Below are positions 1 to 6,415 of a stretch of 10,950 bases of DNA, piece after piece (the first letter of the stretch is position 1; every line of letters begins with the position of its first letter). A model generated the notes under the pieces. It ran no database searches, was not told the origin of the DNA, and worked only from the letters and a program-made list of their open reading frames with translations. Made by a program: the position numbers and the translations under genes. This stretch comes from Bacillota bacterium (GTDB taxonomy: Bacteria > Bacillota > Bacilli > Alicyclobacillales > Alicyclobacillaceae), in NCBI GenBank assembly GCA_021820805.1, contig JAKADF010000062.1:1-10950 (forward strand). The letters run 5' to 3'.

Positions 1-29
1 CTCTAAACATGCAAAAAAGGTTACACCTA

Positions 30-46
30 CCCCGCCTTTGGCGGGG
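30..46. repeat. GC-rich hairpin CCCCGCC-ttt-GGCGGGG
   Basis: A perfect 7-bp GC inverted repeat with a 3-nt loop. Neither side has an immediate T-run: plus continues ttcatt, and on minus a T-run starts about 14 nt later. It may be the terminator of a gene lying left of the window, but it lacks a proper U-tract, so only the hairpin itself is certain. Confidence 0.5.
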
Positions 47-55
47 TTCATTAGG

Positions 56-80
56 TTGTAGTGCAAACTTGCACCTACAA
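56..80. repeat. imperfect hairpin at the left edge
   Basis: Arms TTGTAGTGCAA (56-66) and TTGCACCTACAA (69-80) pair with one bulged base and a very tight loop. The 10-mer TTGCACCTAC recurs at 3979-3988, upstream of the second permease. The function is unknown; it could be a cruciform or a transcript-end structure belonging to an upstream gene. Confidence 0.4.
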
Positions 81-150
81 ACCCGCACCACGACTAGGGA
101 ACTGTCAAAGATGAGCTTAAGCAAGGAAAAACCAACCATCGACTTCGCTA

Positions 151-179
151 TTGAAATATTTCGTTTGCATGTATAAAAT
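151..179 (+). promoter_or_regulatory. sigma-A promoter of the riboswitch-permease unit
   Basis: The -35 box TTGAAA (151-156) and -10 box TAAAAT (174-179) are separated by 17 nt, the ideal spacing, and each hexamer matches the consensus at five or six of six positions or nearly so. Transcription would start near 186, leaving about 30 nt before the first riboswitch helix. This is inferred from consensus only. Confidence 0.7.
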
Positions 180-214
180 GAGAATCGTCAAAACAGTTTC
201 ATATCAGCAAATGA

Positions 215-411
215 TTTTGGCGTCAGAGTGTCAGTAGCACCACCGATGGGGCAATGTGTGTGCTTCCCAAGCCTACACAGAAACTCTCAGGTAACGTAGC
301 GCCAAATGATGCATCTCTGGAAAAGTCGCCAAGACTACCGACGGAGCAACTTTAGGTTTTAAGAGAATATATTTAAAACCTAAAGAGAACTCTCAGGTTC
401 AAAAGACAGAG
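215..411 (+). promoter_or_regulatory. tandem glycine riboswitch (two aptamers)
   Basis: Aptamer 1: P1 is ttggcg (217-222) with cgccaa (300-305). Conserved core blocks are CCGATGGGGCAA (243-254) and AAACTCTCAGGTA (281-293). Aptamer 2: P1 is ctctg (315-319) with cagag (407-411). Core blocks are CCGACGGAGCAA (338-349) and AACTCTCAGG (388-397), with a long 13-bp peripheral stem (350-362 with 373-385). The linker is only about 10 nt, as in cooperative-type tandem glycine riboswitches. The cagag strand of aptamer 2 P1 lies inside the 5' arm of the following terminator, so glycine-bound aptamer 2 and the terminator exclude each other. That is the ON arrangement known for gcvT-type leaders. The downstream gene is an amino acid permease, not the glycine cleavage system. 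Confidence 0.93.
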
Positions 412-454
412 CCATGTAGGGATTTATTTCCTCATGGCTCTGTCTTTTTATTTT
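401..454 (+). terminator. riboswitch-controlled intrinsic terminator
   Basis: A perfect 16-bp stem pairs 401-416 with 433-448. The loop is 16 nt and can close three further pairs (agg/cct), and a T-rich tail (TTTTTATTTT, 445-454) follows. The 5' arm contains the P1 3' strand of glycine aptamer 2 (407-411), making this the expression platform. Read-through is needed to reach the permease at 656. Confidence 0.93.
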
Positions 455-655
455 GTTATGCACCGCAAAGGGGGATTGTTTATGGAATAAAAAAGACGCC
501 TTAGAAAAACTAGATGGGCTGTTGTCTACTATCGATTACGAAAGATTCATATCTGATCATTTTTTGAATTGGTGTATAAAATTCGGGACTACCCGTGATT
601 ACAGAAAGATTACTAAATCAATGATTTATCAATCACCTATTATCTAGGAGGAAAA
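455..655 (+). other. 200-nt leader between riboswitch terminator and permease
   Basis: A TTG at 453 opens a 64-codon frame ending at 647. It begins inside the terminator tail, has no ribosome binding site, and its product is not recognisable. A Shine-Dalgarno-like AAAGGGGG near 467-474 is followed only by ATG GAA TAA at 482. Just before the permease there is a 15-nt dyad, TAAATCA-a-TGATTTA (614-628). I see no second terminator. The stretch may be plain untranslated leader or hold a small coding element; neither can be shown here. Confidence 0.4.
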
Positions 656-2089
656 ATGGACATGAATTTATTTCGAAAAAAACCGATTCAAGCCTTTCTT
701 GATGATGCAAACCATAGCTCAAAACTAAATAAGTCATTAGGTGCGTTTGACCTTACAATGCTTGGGGTTGGCGCCATTATTGGAACGGGTATCTTTGTAC
801 TGACAGGTGTGGTCGCAGCAGAACACTCTGGTCCTGGACTTGCCATCTCTTTTATTATCTCAGGTATTGCTTGTGTGTTTGCAGCACTTTGCTACTCCGA
901 ATTCGCCTCGACTGTTCCTGTCTCAGGAAGTGCTTACACATATAGCTACGCCACGTTTGGTGAGTTTATCGCTTGGGTTTTAGGATGGGATCTCATTTTG
1001 GAATATGGCTTAGCCTGCGCTTCAGTTGCTAGTGGCTGGTCCGGTTATTTTCAGGGGCTGCTTGCAGGTTTTGGTATTAATCTGCCAACCTATTTAACAA
1101 GTGCCTACAACCCGGCGAACGGCACCTATTTCGATGTGCCTGCAGCCGTGATTATGCTGCTTATTACATTTCTATTGACACGCGGAGTTAAGCAATCAGC
1201 TCGTTTTAACAGTGCCATGGTCCTGATTAAAGTATCGGTTGTTATCCTGTTTATCGTTGTTGGTATCTTCTACGTTAAACCGGCGAATTGGTCTCCTTTC
1301 ATGCCCTTTGGTTTTTCTGGCGTAGTTGCTGGCGCTGCAACCGTGTTCTACGCTAACATTGGTTTTGATGCTGTTTCAACAGCCGCTGAGGAAGTGCGAA
1401 ACCCGCAGCGTGATATGCCGATAGGCATTATTGCTTCACTCCTCATTTGTACGGTTTTATACGTTGCTGTTTCATTCGTTTTAACAGGAATTGTCCCGTA
1501 CACTCACCTCGACGTGAAGGACCCCGTTGCATTTGCCATGCAATTTGTCCATCAAAACTGGTTTGCAGGCTTGATTTCTGTTGCGGCTCTTCTAGGTATT
1601 ACAACCGTTCTACTAGTAATGAGCTTTGGTCAAACTCGCCTTCTCTATTCTATCGGTCGCGATGGGTTGCTGCCAAAAGCACTTTCATCAGTCAACCCCA
1701 GAACGCAAGCACCTGGATTTTCAAGTTGGACGGTTGGAATTGTCGTGGCCCTGTTCGCAGGTTTTATTCCCTTAGGACAATTGGCCGAGCTTACAAACAT
1801 CGGAACCATGTGGGCATTCATTGCCGTGTCTATTGGTGTTATCGTCCTACGTAAAACGCAGCCAAACCTAAAACGTGCTTTCCGAGTACCATTTGTTCCA
1901 GTAATCCCTATTCTCTCAGTGCTTTTTGTCGGCTACCTAATGATTCACCTGTCTCGCCTGACCTGGATTGGCTTCATTGTGTGGTTTCTTATTGGACTCG
2001 TAGTTTACTTCTCCTATGGCAGGACACACAGTGTACTTGCTTCAACTAACGATTCGGTCCATTTAAATATGCGAGACTCCGCATCTTGA
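656..2089 (+). CDS. APC-superfamily amino acid permease (YfnA/CAT-like)
   Basis: A 477-residue inner-membrane amino acid:cation symporter-type protein with about 12 hydrophobic segments. The APC signature GAIIGTGIFVLTG lies near residues 39-51 in TM1, followed by the conserved SGSAYTYSY region (about 90-98). The loop containing FYANIGFDAVSTAAEEVRNP resembles the cationic amino acid transporter (CAT) and YfnA branch. AGGAGG (646-651) is only 4 nt from ATG 656 but 10 nt from a second in-frame ATG at 662, so the true start may be MNLFRKKP. The gene follows a tandem glycine riboswitch, so its substrate or physiology is probably tied to glycine. Uptake of glycine as a nutrient, export of excess glycine, or transport of another amino acid are all possible. 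The family is certain; the substrate is not. Confidence 0.93.
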   Translation: MDMNLFRKKPIQAFLDDANHSSKLNKSLGAFDLTMLGVGAIIGTGIFVLTGVVAAEHSGPGLAISFIISGIACVFAALCYSEFASTVPVSGSAYTYSYATFGEFIAWVLGWDLILEYGLACASVASGWSGYFQGLLAGFGINLPTYLTSAYNPANGTYFDVPAAVIMLLITFLLTRGVKQSARFNSAMVLIKVSVVILFIVVGIFYVKPANWSPFMPFGFSGVVAGAATVFYANIGFDAVSTAAEEVRNPQRDMPIGIIASLLICTVLYVAVSFVLTGIVPYTHLDVKDPVAFAMQFVHQNWFAGLISVAALLGITTVLLVMSFGQTRLLYSIGRDGLLPKALSSVNPRTQAPGFSSWTVGIVVALFAGFIPLGQLAELTNIGTMWAFIAVSIGVIVLRKTQPNLKRAFRVPFVPVIPILSVLFVGYLMIHLSRLTWIGFIVWFLIGLVVYFSYGRTHSVLASTNDSVHLNMRDSAS

Positions 2090-2242
2090 CAAAAACATGG
2101 ACGCTTTATTTGAATCACTTTTGCAATGGGTTATCGTTCAGCAAAAAAACTGCTGACATGGATTAGGAAATCCTGACTAGGTAAGGTATAGAATTAAACA
2201 CCAATTTTTGACCTGTTTAACCTTATATACTGGCAAAATCAC

Positions 2243-2289
2243 TGAAACATAAGACGGATCGGTTGGAATTCGATCCGTCTTATGTTTCA
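2243..2289. terminator. perfect 18-bp hairpin, candidate bidirectional terminator
   Basis: Arms 2243-2260 and 2272-2289 are exact reverse complements over 18 bp around an 11-nt loop, about 155 nt beyond the permease stop. No run of T follows on either strand (plus continues tgaggatc), so classic rho-independent termination is doubtful. It may act as a weak terminator, an mRNA 3'-end stabiliser, or a protein-binding palindrome. Confidence 0.5.
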
Positions 2290-2397
2290 TGAGGATCTTG
2301 TGCTATGACGCACTTCATTTCGGTGAGTTAATTCGGATAAGACAAGATACAAGATGAATTGCGTACGCACCAGGTTTGATATCAATGGCTCATGTCA

Positions 2398-2424
2398 ATA
2401 AGTACTGTTATACGAACAGCTTAT
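2398..2424. repeat. imperfect hairpin downstream of minus-strand operon
   Basis: ATAAG-ta-CTGTT pairs with AACAG-CTTAT around a 5-nt loop, with a 2-nt bulge. It lies about 85 nt past the stop of the minus-strand membrane protein gene and could mark that transcript's end. It has no T-run. Confidence 0.35.
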
Positions 2425-2506
2425 CAATCAGGGCTGAATCCGTAATTTTGTTACACAACTTATAGAAATACACACGACAGACGCGTTGAAATAGCAATAT
2501 TAAAGA

Positions 2507-2851
2507 TTAAAGTTTTGCAATGACTAGTCCGATAACGACGAGAAGTAAACCAACCAGTGTTTTCCACGTGGGCATTTCTGCATAGAAGATATAACCCATG
2601 AGGACAAGAATAACCATTTCAATTCCTTTGGAACCAGCAAGAACGAAGGTCAAGTTTCCCAATGCCTTGTAACCAAACTTCACGGCATATCCAAGGAGAA
2701 CGTTTGCAATCAGAAACAAGGGTAAAACCATCAGTTGGAACTTGAAGGTGGGTAAAAATGCCGAGTCTATATATTTACTTTGGTACGAAAAAACACCGTC
2801 AGTAATAAACAATCCACACAGGAACAAAAGAACACTGGAAATTAGGTACAT
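2507..2851 (-). CDS. small EamA/SMR-like membrane protein
   Basis: A 114-residue protein of four predicted transmembrane helices (about 2-18, 37-56, 64-90, 95-112), the size and layout of small multidrug resistance or half-size drug/metabolite transporters. The end, E92-x-P94 followed by a G-rich last helix (GLLLVVIGLV), is typical of the closing motif in EamA/SMR proteins. Such proteins usually work as dimers moving metabolites or cations. The frame extends upstream to 2923, but ATG 2851 has a strong AAGGAAAGGAAAG ribosome site, and the extra 24 residues are charged and without a site, so the shorter start is preferred. It is the last gene of a probable operon with the diiron-oxidase-like gene and the small protein, and may export a product of that enzyme. 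Family assignment is moderate; the substrate is unknown. Confidence 0.7.
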   Translation of the reverse strand: MYLISSVLLFLCGLFITDGVFSYQSKYIDSAFLPTFKFQLMVLPLFLIANVLLGYAVKFGYKALGNLTFVLAGSKGIEMVILVLMGYIFYAEMPTWKTLVGLLLVVIGLVIAKL

Positions 2852-2943
2852 CCGTTGCTTTCCTTTCCTTAATCGACAATAACTATAGCGGTACTGCCCC
2901 TCATCTGCTGAGGACTTGACCATCGTTTATGGCAATTACGGAA

Positions 2944-3132
2944 TTATGAATATTTTGCAGGCGCCTTGTCGGCGGAACTCTTCGTCGATTTTTTGCAAAC
3001 CTCATTGATTTCCGCCAATGGGCCCTGAATTACCACGATTGTATGGATCTGTTTGAGTGACGTAACGTCAACCTGAGGATTTCGTATTCTAGACATTACT
3101 TTAAAGTGTGTATAACTTTTTTGTGGTTTCAA
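2944..3132 (-). CDS. small basic protein of unknown function
   Basis: A 62-codon frame that starts at TTG 3132 and overlaps the stop of the upstream oxidase-like gene by TTGA, a geometry typical of translational coupling. A conventional ATG lies 12 codons inside (3096), giving a 50-residue version, but its ribosome site is poor. The product has a short hydrophobic stretch (HTIVVIQGPL, about residues 30-39) followed by a Lys/Ser-rich tail (KKSTKSSADKAPAK). I recognise no domain. The tight coupling, and the intergenic space being filled by this frame, are the main arguments that it is real. It could also be a chance frame. Confidence 0.42.
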   Translation of the reverse strand: MKPQKSYTHFKVMSRIRNPQVDVTSLKQIHTIVVIQGPLAEINEVCKKSTKSSADKAPAKYS

Positions 3133-3869
3133 TGACCATTTTTCATTTCTTTGTACAGCTCGTCATACATCCTTGCTTCCGACTTTGCTATGTAAGCACC
3201 TACTTCATACATCCGCTGCAATTCCTGAGGCTTCGTATAATTGACTAAAACATCCTTGCAAAGTTGGTAATGACGTGGTTCGTGCTCATCCGCGTGTGCG
3301 CGCCAGAACAGTGTGTTTATTTTTCCATGTGTTTGGTAATTATCGTGGTCAAAACCGCGACCGATAAGTCCCATTACAGAGCCAGCAAACATCTCCGACC
3401 CAAGCCCTACAGCAACCATTGCTTCAAATGGAGTCGCACGGTGAAAAAATTCAATAAATGTATTTATAGCTGTTTCAACCGCTTTTGACATTGGAATTGT
3501 TACTAAACCATTTTGGTCAACTGGTACATTTGTATCTATCGAGTATAAAAATGTTTTGTAGAGTTGCTCATGCGATTTTCCTGGTTGTCCGCGTCCAGCC
3601 TCATCCCATAGATTATCCGCGAGTGGTACCCACCATGTATCTAATGGATTCATTGCTGAAATCGCAGCACCAAGAACTCTAGGAAAGTGTCTGCTATAAA
3701 AACTGTATTGAATTGCAAAATACCGGATTTGATCATATGTTAGCTCACCGTTAACAAGAGCTTTAAAAAACGGTTTATCGTCAAACTCCACTTCAACGAG
3801 TTTGTTTATGGCATCTTCTACCTGTGAATACTCATGAAAATCTAAGACCGAGTTGTTGTAATTATTCAT
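3129..3869 (-). CDS. haem-oxygenase-like diiron oxidase (TenA/PqqC/CADD-like)
   Basis: A 246-residue, all-helical soluble protein of the iron-containing redox enzyme type. The segment NLWDE-x9-H (E90, H100), with the intervening GRG and SHEQLY, is typical of the family's first ligand helix. E159 in GSEMFAG matches the second carboxylate helix. The last cluster, HADEHEPRH (192-200), supplies H192, E195/H196, E197 and H200. The usual spacing there is H-x3-D/E-x2-H; here it is one residue longer, so the exact ligands are uncertain. Known relatives include CADD (4-aminobenzoate synthesis), BesC (oxidative amino acid fragmentation), UndA and PqqC. AGGGGGA precedes ATG 3869 by 8 nt. It heads a probable operon with a small basic protein and a four-helix transporter, beside two amino acid permeases, which points to an amino-acid-derived substrate. 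The fold is sound; the reaction is unknown. Confidence 0.82.
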   Translation of the reverse strand: MNNYNNSVLDFHEYSQVEDAINKLVEVEFDDKPFFKALVNGELTYDQIRYFAIQYSFYSRHFPRVLGAAISAMNPLDTWWVPLADNLWDEAGRGQPGKSHEQLYKTFLYSIDTNVPVDQNGLVTIPMSKAVETAINTFIEFFHRATPFEAMVAVGLGSEMFAGSVMGLIGRGFDHDNYQTHGKINTLFWRAHADEHEPRHYQLCKDVLVNYTKPQELQRMYEVGAYIAKSEARMYDELYKEMKNGH

Positions 3870-3915
3870 TAAACACGTCCCCCTAATTAAAGCAAATGCA
3901 GACTAAACTGTACTT

Positions 3916-3930
3916 ATTATACTAAAGTAT
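3916..3930 (-). promoter_or_regulatory. candidate -10 box and dyad ahead of the oxidase operon
   Basis: Read on the minus strand, a perfect TATAAT (3921-3916) lies about 47 nt before the oxidase start codon. The dyad ATACT-aa-AGTAT (3919-3930) overlaps its upstream edge. No good -35 hexamer sits at 16-18 nt, so the promoter may need an activator. The dyad is a possible operator, but it is short. Confidence 0.45.
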
Positions 3931-4008
3931 TTTTTGTTGTTTTATAATTGGACCAGTAGAAATCTCACCACCCCACTTTTGCACCTACGTTGCTAATTTG
4001 AGTTTTCC

Positions 4009-4037
4009 TTGAGATTTACTCAGTTATGCGGTATCAT
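4009..4037 (+). promoter_or_regulatory. sigma-A promoter of the second permease
   Basis: TTGAGA (4009-4014) and TATCAT (4032-4037) are 17 nt apart, about 55 nt before the ATG. There is no riboswitch in this short leader, unlike the first permease. Confidence 0.6.
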
Positions 4038-4090
4038 TAACCTCTGGTTTTTTCACTCATATTTATTCGCAAACAAGGAGATAACTCGAC

Positions 4091-5365
4091 ATGGAAGAAA
4101 ACTTAAAACGCGTCCTTCGTACACCCGAGGTTCTATTTATCGGTATCAACGGTGTCATTGGGGGAGGCATTTTTCTACTGCCAGGCCAAGTTGCAAGCTT
4201 CGCGGGCGATAAATCATTATGGGCTTACCTACTTGCGGGTGTTATAGCAATTCTTATCGGGCTAGCATTCGCAGAGGCAAGCAGTATGTTTACTAAAACA
4301 GGCGGTTCGGTTGTCTATGCTGAAAAAGCAATGGGAAAGACAGTCGCCTTTACTGTTGGCTGGATGGGTTGGTTAACATTTGTCATCGGTTGGGCGTCCT
4401 TATCAAACGGCCTTGTCAGTTATTTAACTGCACTAATACCCGGAGTCAAGCCCTATAAGGACTTAATAATCATTGTGCTGGTTGGTTCGCTCTGCTTACT
4501 AAATTCATTTGGCGTACGAAAGGGATCCTGGACGATAATGTTCTTTTCCATTGCGAAACTAATCCCGCTGGCTTTGCTGATTATTGTGGGCTTGTTTGTA
4601 GTTTCGCATATGCAATCGTTTGCAGGCCATCTCGGTTCGGTCAAAAATTTTGGTAAAGCTGTTCTAGTCCTCATCTTCGCTTACGGTGGCTTTGAAATGG
4701 CAACAATCCCACAAGGCGAAATGGTAAATCCACGTAAGTCAGTTGCAATAGGCGTACTTGGAACACTAGTTGGAGTAACCTTATTTTATATGCTCATTCA
4801 GGTAGCAGCCCAGCGACTCGACCCGGCTTTGGCTACGTCAACTGCTCCTCTTGCAGATGCAGGAAAAGCCATGTTCGTAGGTGGCGCTACGGTCATGACA
4901 ATTGGAGCTGCGCTTTCTATTTTCGGTACAAAAAGTGGTGTAGCACTTTCATCACCACGTATCCTGTATGCTTTATCCTATAACAGGTCACTACCCGAAG
5001 CGTTCTCAAAAGTTTGGCCACGCTTCCAAACTCCAGTCGTTGCAATATGGACAACGGGAATTTTGGTTATTATCCTCGCTAGCACAGGTACTTTCCAACA
5101 TTTAATTCTGCTAAACGTTGCGGCTCGTCTCTACGAATATCTTATGGTTTGTATCTCGGTTCTCATTTTGCGCTTTAGCGAAAAAGAAGCGGAAAGGCCG
5201 TTTAAGCTGCCATTTGGTATTACTATTCCGGTTATCGCTGCAGCACTGTGCATCTGGCTTCTATGCCAAGAGGCAGGAAACCAACTGCTAGCAGCATTAG
5301 TTGCGCTTATAGTTGGCCTTGTACTCTACGCTGTTAGCCGTGTTACACAACATAATGCCGCTTAA
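4091..5365 (+). CDS. APC-family amino acid permease
   Basis: A 424-residue membrane protein of the amino acid-polyamine-organocation family. The TM1 signature GVIGGGIFLLPG sits at 21-32, followed by AEASSMFTKTGGSVVYAEKAMG (about 61-82). A middle segment, FAYGGFEMATIPQGEMVNPRKS, is the usual TM6-loop region. It is shorter than the first permease and not a recent duplicate: only generic APC motifs are shared. AAGGAG (4075-4080) is 10 nt from ATG 4091. It is transcribed divergently from the diiron-oxidase-like operon (about 220 nt between starts), so it may take up that enzyme's amino acid substrate. It converges on the hexarate genes, making a role there unlikely. The substrate cannot be deduced. 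Confidence 0.92.
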   Translation: MEENLKRVLRTPEVLFIGINGVIGGGIFLLPGQVASFAGDKSLWAYLLAGVIAILIGLAFAEASSMFTKTGGSVVYAEKAMGKTVAFTVGWMGWLTFVIGWASLSNGLVSYLTALIPGVKPYKDLIIIVLVGSLCLLNSFGVRKGSWTIMFFSIAKLIPLALLIIVGLFVVSHMQSFAGHLGSVKNFGKAVLVLIFAYGGFEMATIPQGEMVNPRKSVAIGVLGTLVGVTLFYMLIQVAAQRLDPALATSTAPLADAGKAMFVGGATVMTIGAALSIFGTKSGVALSSPRILYALSYNRSLPEAFSKVWPRFQTPVVAIWTTGILVIILASTGTFQHLILLNVAARLYEYLMVCISVLILRFSEKEAERPFKLPFGITIPVIAAALCIWLLCQEAGNQLLAALVALIVGLVLYAVSRVTQHNAA

Positions 5366-5388
5366 TACAATCCAATCTTGTTCAATGT

Positions 5389-5413
5389 GACCATCCTGAA
5401 CTCCAGGATGGTC
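5389..5413 (+). terminator. terminator of the second permease
   Basis: GACCATCCTG-aactc-CAGGATGGTC is a perfect 10-bp hairpin with a 5-nt loop, 24 nt after the permease stop and followed by TTCTTAG, a modest T-rich tail. It stands between convergent genes and may also stop the kdgD transcript arriving from the right, although the minus-strand side has no T-run. Confidence 0.7.
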
Positions 5414-5441
5414 TTCTTAGTGAACTTCCGGTTAAAAATGG

Positions 5442-6371
5442 TCAACCTTCCGCAGCAACCTGAACAGGAAATCTCGACATTACGTTGTTAAGAACGACTT
5501 CAAGTTGCTTGTAGTGCTCTTGTTCTACTGGCAAAATCGGCGCTCGAACGGTGTCGCCTGCGGATAATCCCATAATTTCCATTCCTGCTTTTATCAGAGA
5601 TACTGCATATCCTTTTCTTTGTTTTCGAATATTGTTAAGAGGTAAGATAGCTTCTCGATAGAGTTCATCCAGCATCACCTCGTCTTGTTTCAGAAGAGCC
5701 GCGTAAAATATTCTCGAAATATGTGGAATATAGTTAGAGATGGCTGATGAGTACGAGCGGTACCCCATCGCCCAATAGGCTGGCATTGTGACTTCTGCAA
5801 ATGGCATACCGTTAAACCACTCAAGCCTGTCCCCAACGGTTTTAATAAACTCAATATTCTTCTCCATGTTGCCATACCCATCTTTGAATCCTTTAACTTG
5901 AGGAATCTCAATTAACCGTCGCAACGTCTGCAGGGAGAAAATTGCATTTCCTCGTTGGTATATGACAGCAGCCAGATTTGTGCGTTCCGCAATCGCTTTG
6001 TAATAGTTATAGAGTCCTTCCTGTTCACCATCGATGAGATAAGGAGGCAATATGAGATAGCCATCAGCGCCTACTTTAGCCGATATGTCAGCCTGTTTCA
6101 CAGCCTGACTTATATTGCCGCCAACACCGGAGAAAACCGGTACACGACCGTTCGTTGTTTGAACCGCCAGTTCCAAAATAGATTGATATTCTTCCATGCT
6201 GAGCGACTGGAATTCACCAGATCCACAACCGATGAAGATGGCATGCAAACCTTCGTCCAATAAAAAACGGATATTGGTTTCAAGGGCTTGTTCATCAATC
6301 AAGTTATTTTGTTTGAATGGTGTAATCGGAAAACCAAGTATTCCTGTTGGCAGAGCTTTTGAGTCAGCCAT
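5442..6371 (-). CDS. kdgD: 5-dehydro-4-deoxyglucarate dehydratase
   Basis: Catalyses decarboxylating dehydration of 5-dehydro-4-deoxy-D-glucarate to 2,5-dioxopentanoate (EC 4.2.1.41), the shared step of D-glucarate and galactarate breakdown. It is a cytosolic class I aldolase-fold (DapA/NAL superfamily) TIM barrel of 309 residues, the normal size. Visible features are GCGSGEF (48-54), SGVGGN (81-86), LILPPYL (106-112), catalytic-type Y138 in VIYQRGN, and the Schiff-base K163 in GFKDG. From memory it closely matches B. subtilis YcbC, including the GILGFP start region and the C-terminal RKQRKGYAVSLIKAGMEIMG stretch. AAAGGAAG precedes ATG 6371. It lies 44 nt after the regulator gene on the same strand and is probably cotranscribed from the regulator's promoter. 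Confidence 0.95.
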   Translation of the reverse strand: MADSKALPTGILGFPITPFKQNNLIDEQALETNIRFLLDEGLHAIFIGCGSGEFQSLSMEEYQSILELAVQTTNGRVPVFSGVGGNISQAVKQADISAKVGADGYLILPPYLIDGEQEGLYNYYKAIAERTNLAAVIYQRGNAIFSLQTLRRLIEIPQVKGFKDGYGNMEKNIEFIKTVGDRLEWFNGMPFAEVTMPAYWAMGYRSYSSAISNYIPHISRIFYAALLKQDEVMLDELYREAILPLNNIRKQRKGYAVSLIKAGMEIMGLSAGDTVRAPILPVEQEHYKQLEVVLNNVMSRFPVQVAAEG

Positions 6372-6415
6372 ATATGCAATACTTCCTTTCTAGTCACATC
6401 GTCCTTTTGTGAGCG

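Larger units (their letters stand above)
2090..2506. other. gene-free stretch between convergent units
   Basis: There is no credible coding region on either strand. It holds the perfect long hairpin at 2243-2289, a weaker one at 2398-2424, and a short TCAGCA/TGCTGA stem at 2138-2156. The sequence is AT-rich, lies between the 3' ends of a plus-strand permease and a minus-strand operon, and presumably carries their transcription stops. Confidence 0.6.

Noticed and set aside
453..647. 64-codon frame as a confirmed gene
   Set aside because: The start codon sits in the terminator tail without a ribosome site and the product is unrecognised; kept only as a leader remark.
1447..1854. 135-codon open frame inside the first permease
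   Set aside because: It is a Cys/Arg/Ser-rich shadow of the real permease frame with no ribosome site.
2448..2458. TTGTTACACAA matching the FadR-type consensus
   Set aside because: It is not near a promoter of any gene in the hexarate cluster and differs from the two real sites in the central bases; probably chance.
2852..2923. Upstream extension of the small membrane protein to 138 residues
   Set aside because: The extra 24 residues are charged, have no ribosome site, and ATG 2851 is preceded by a strong AAGGAAAGGAAAG.
4091..5365. Second permease as the hexarate transporter
   Set aside because: It has APC amino acid permease signatures, is on the opposite strand, ends at its own terminator, and lacks the operator shared by the hexarate genes.
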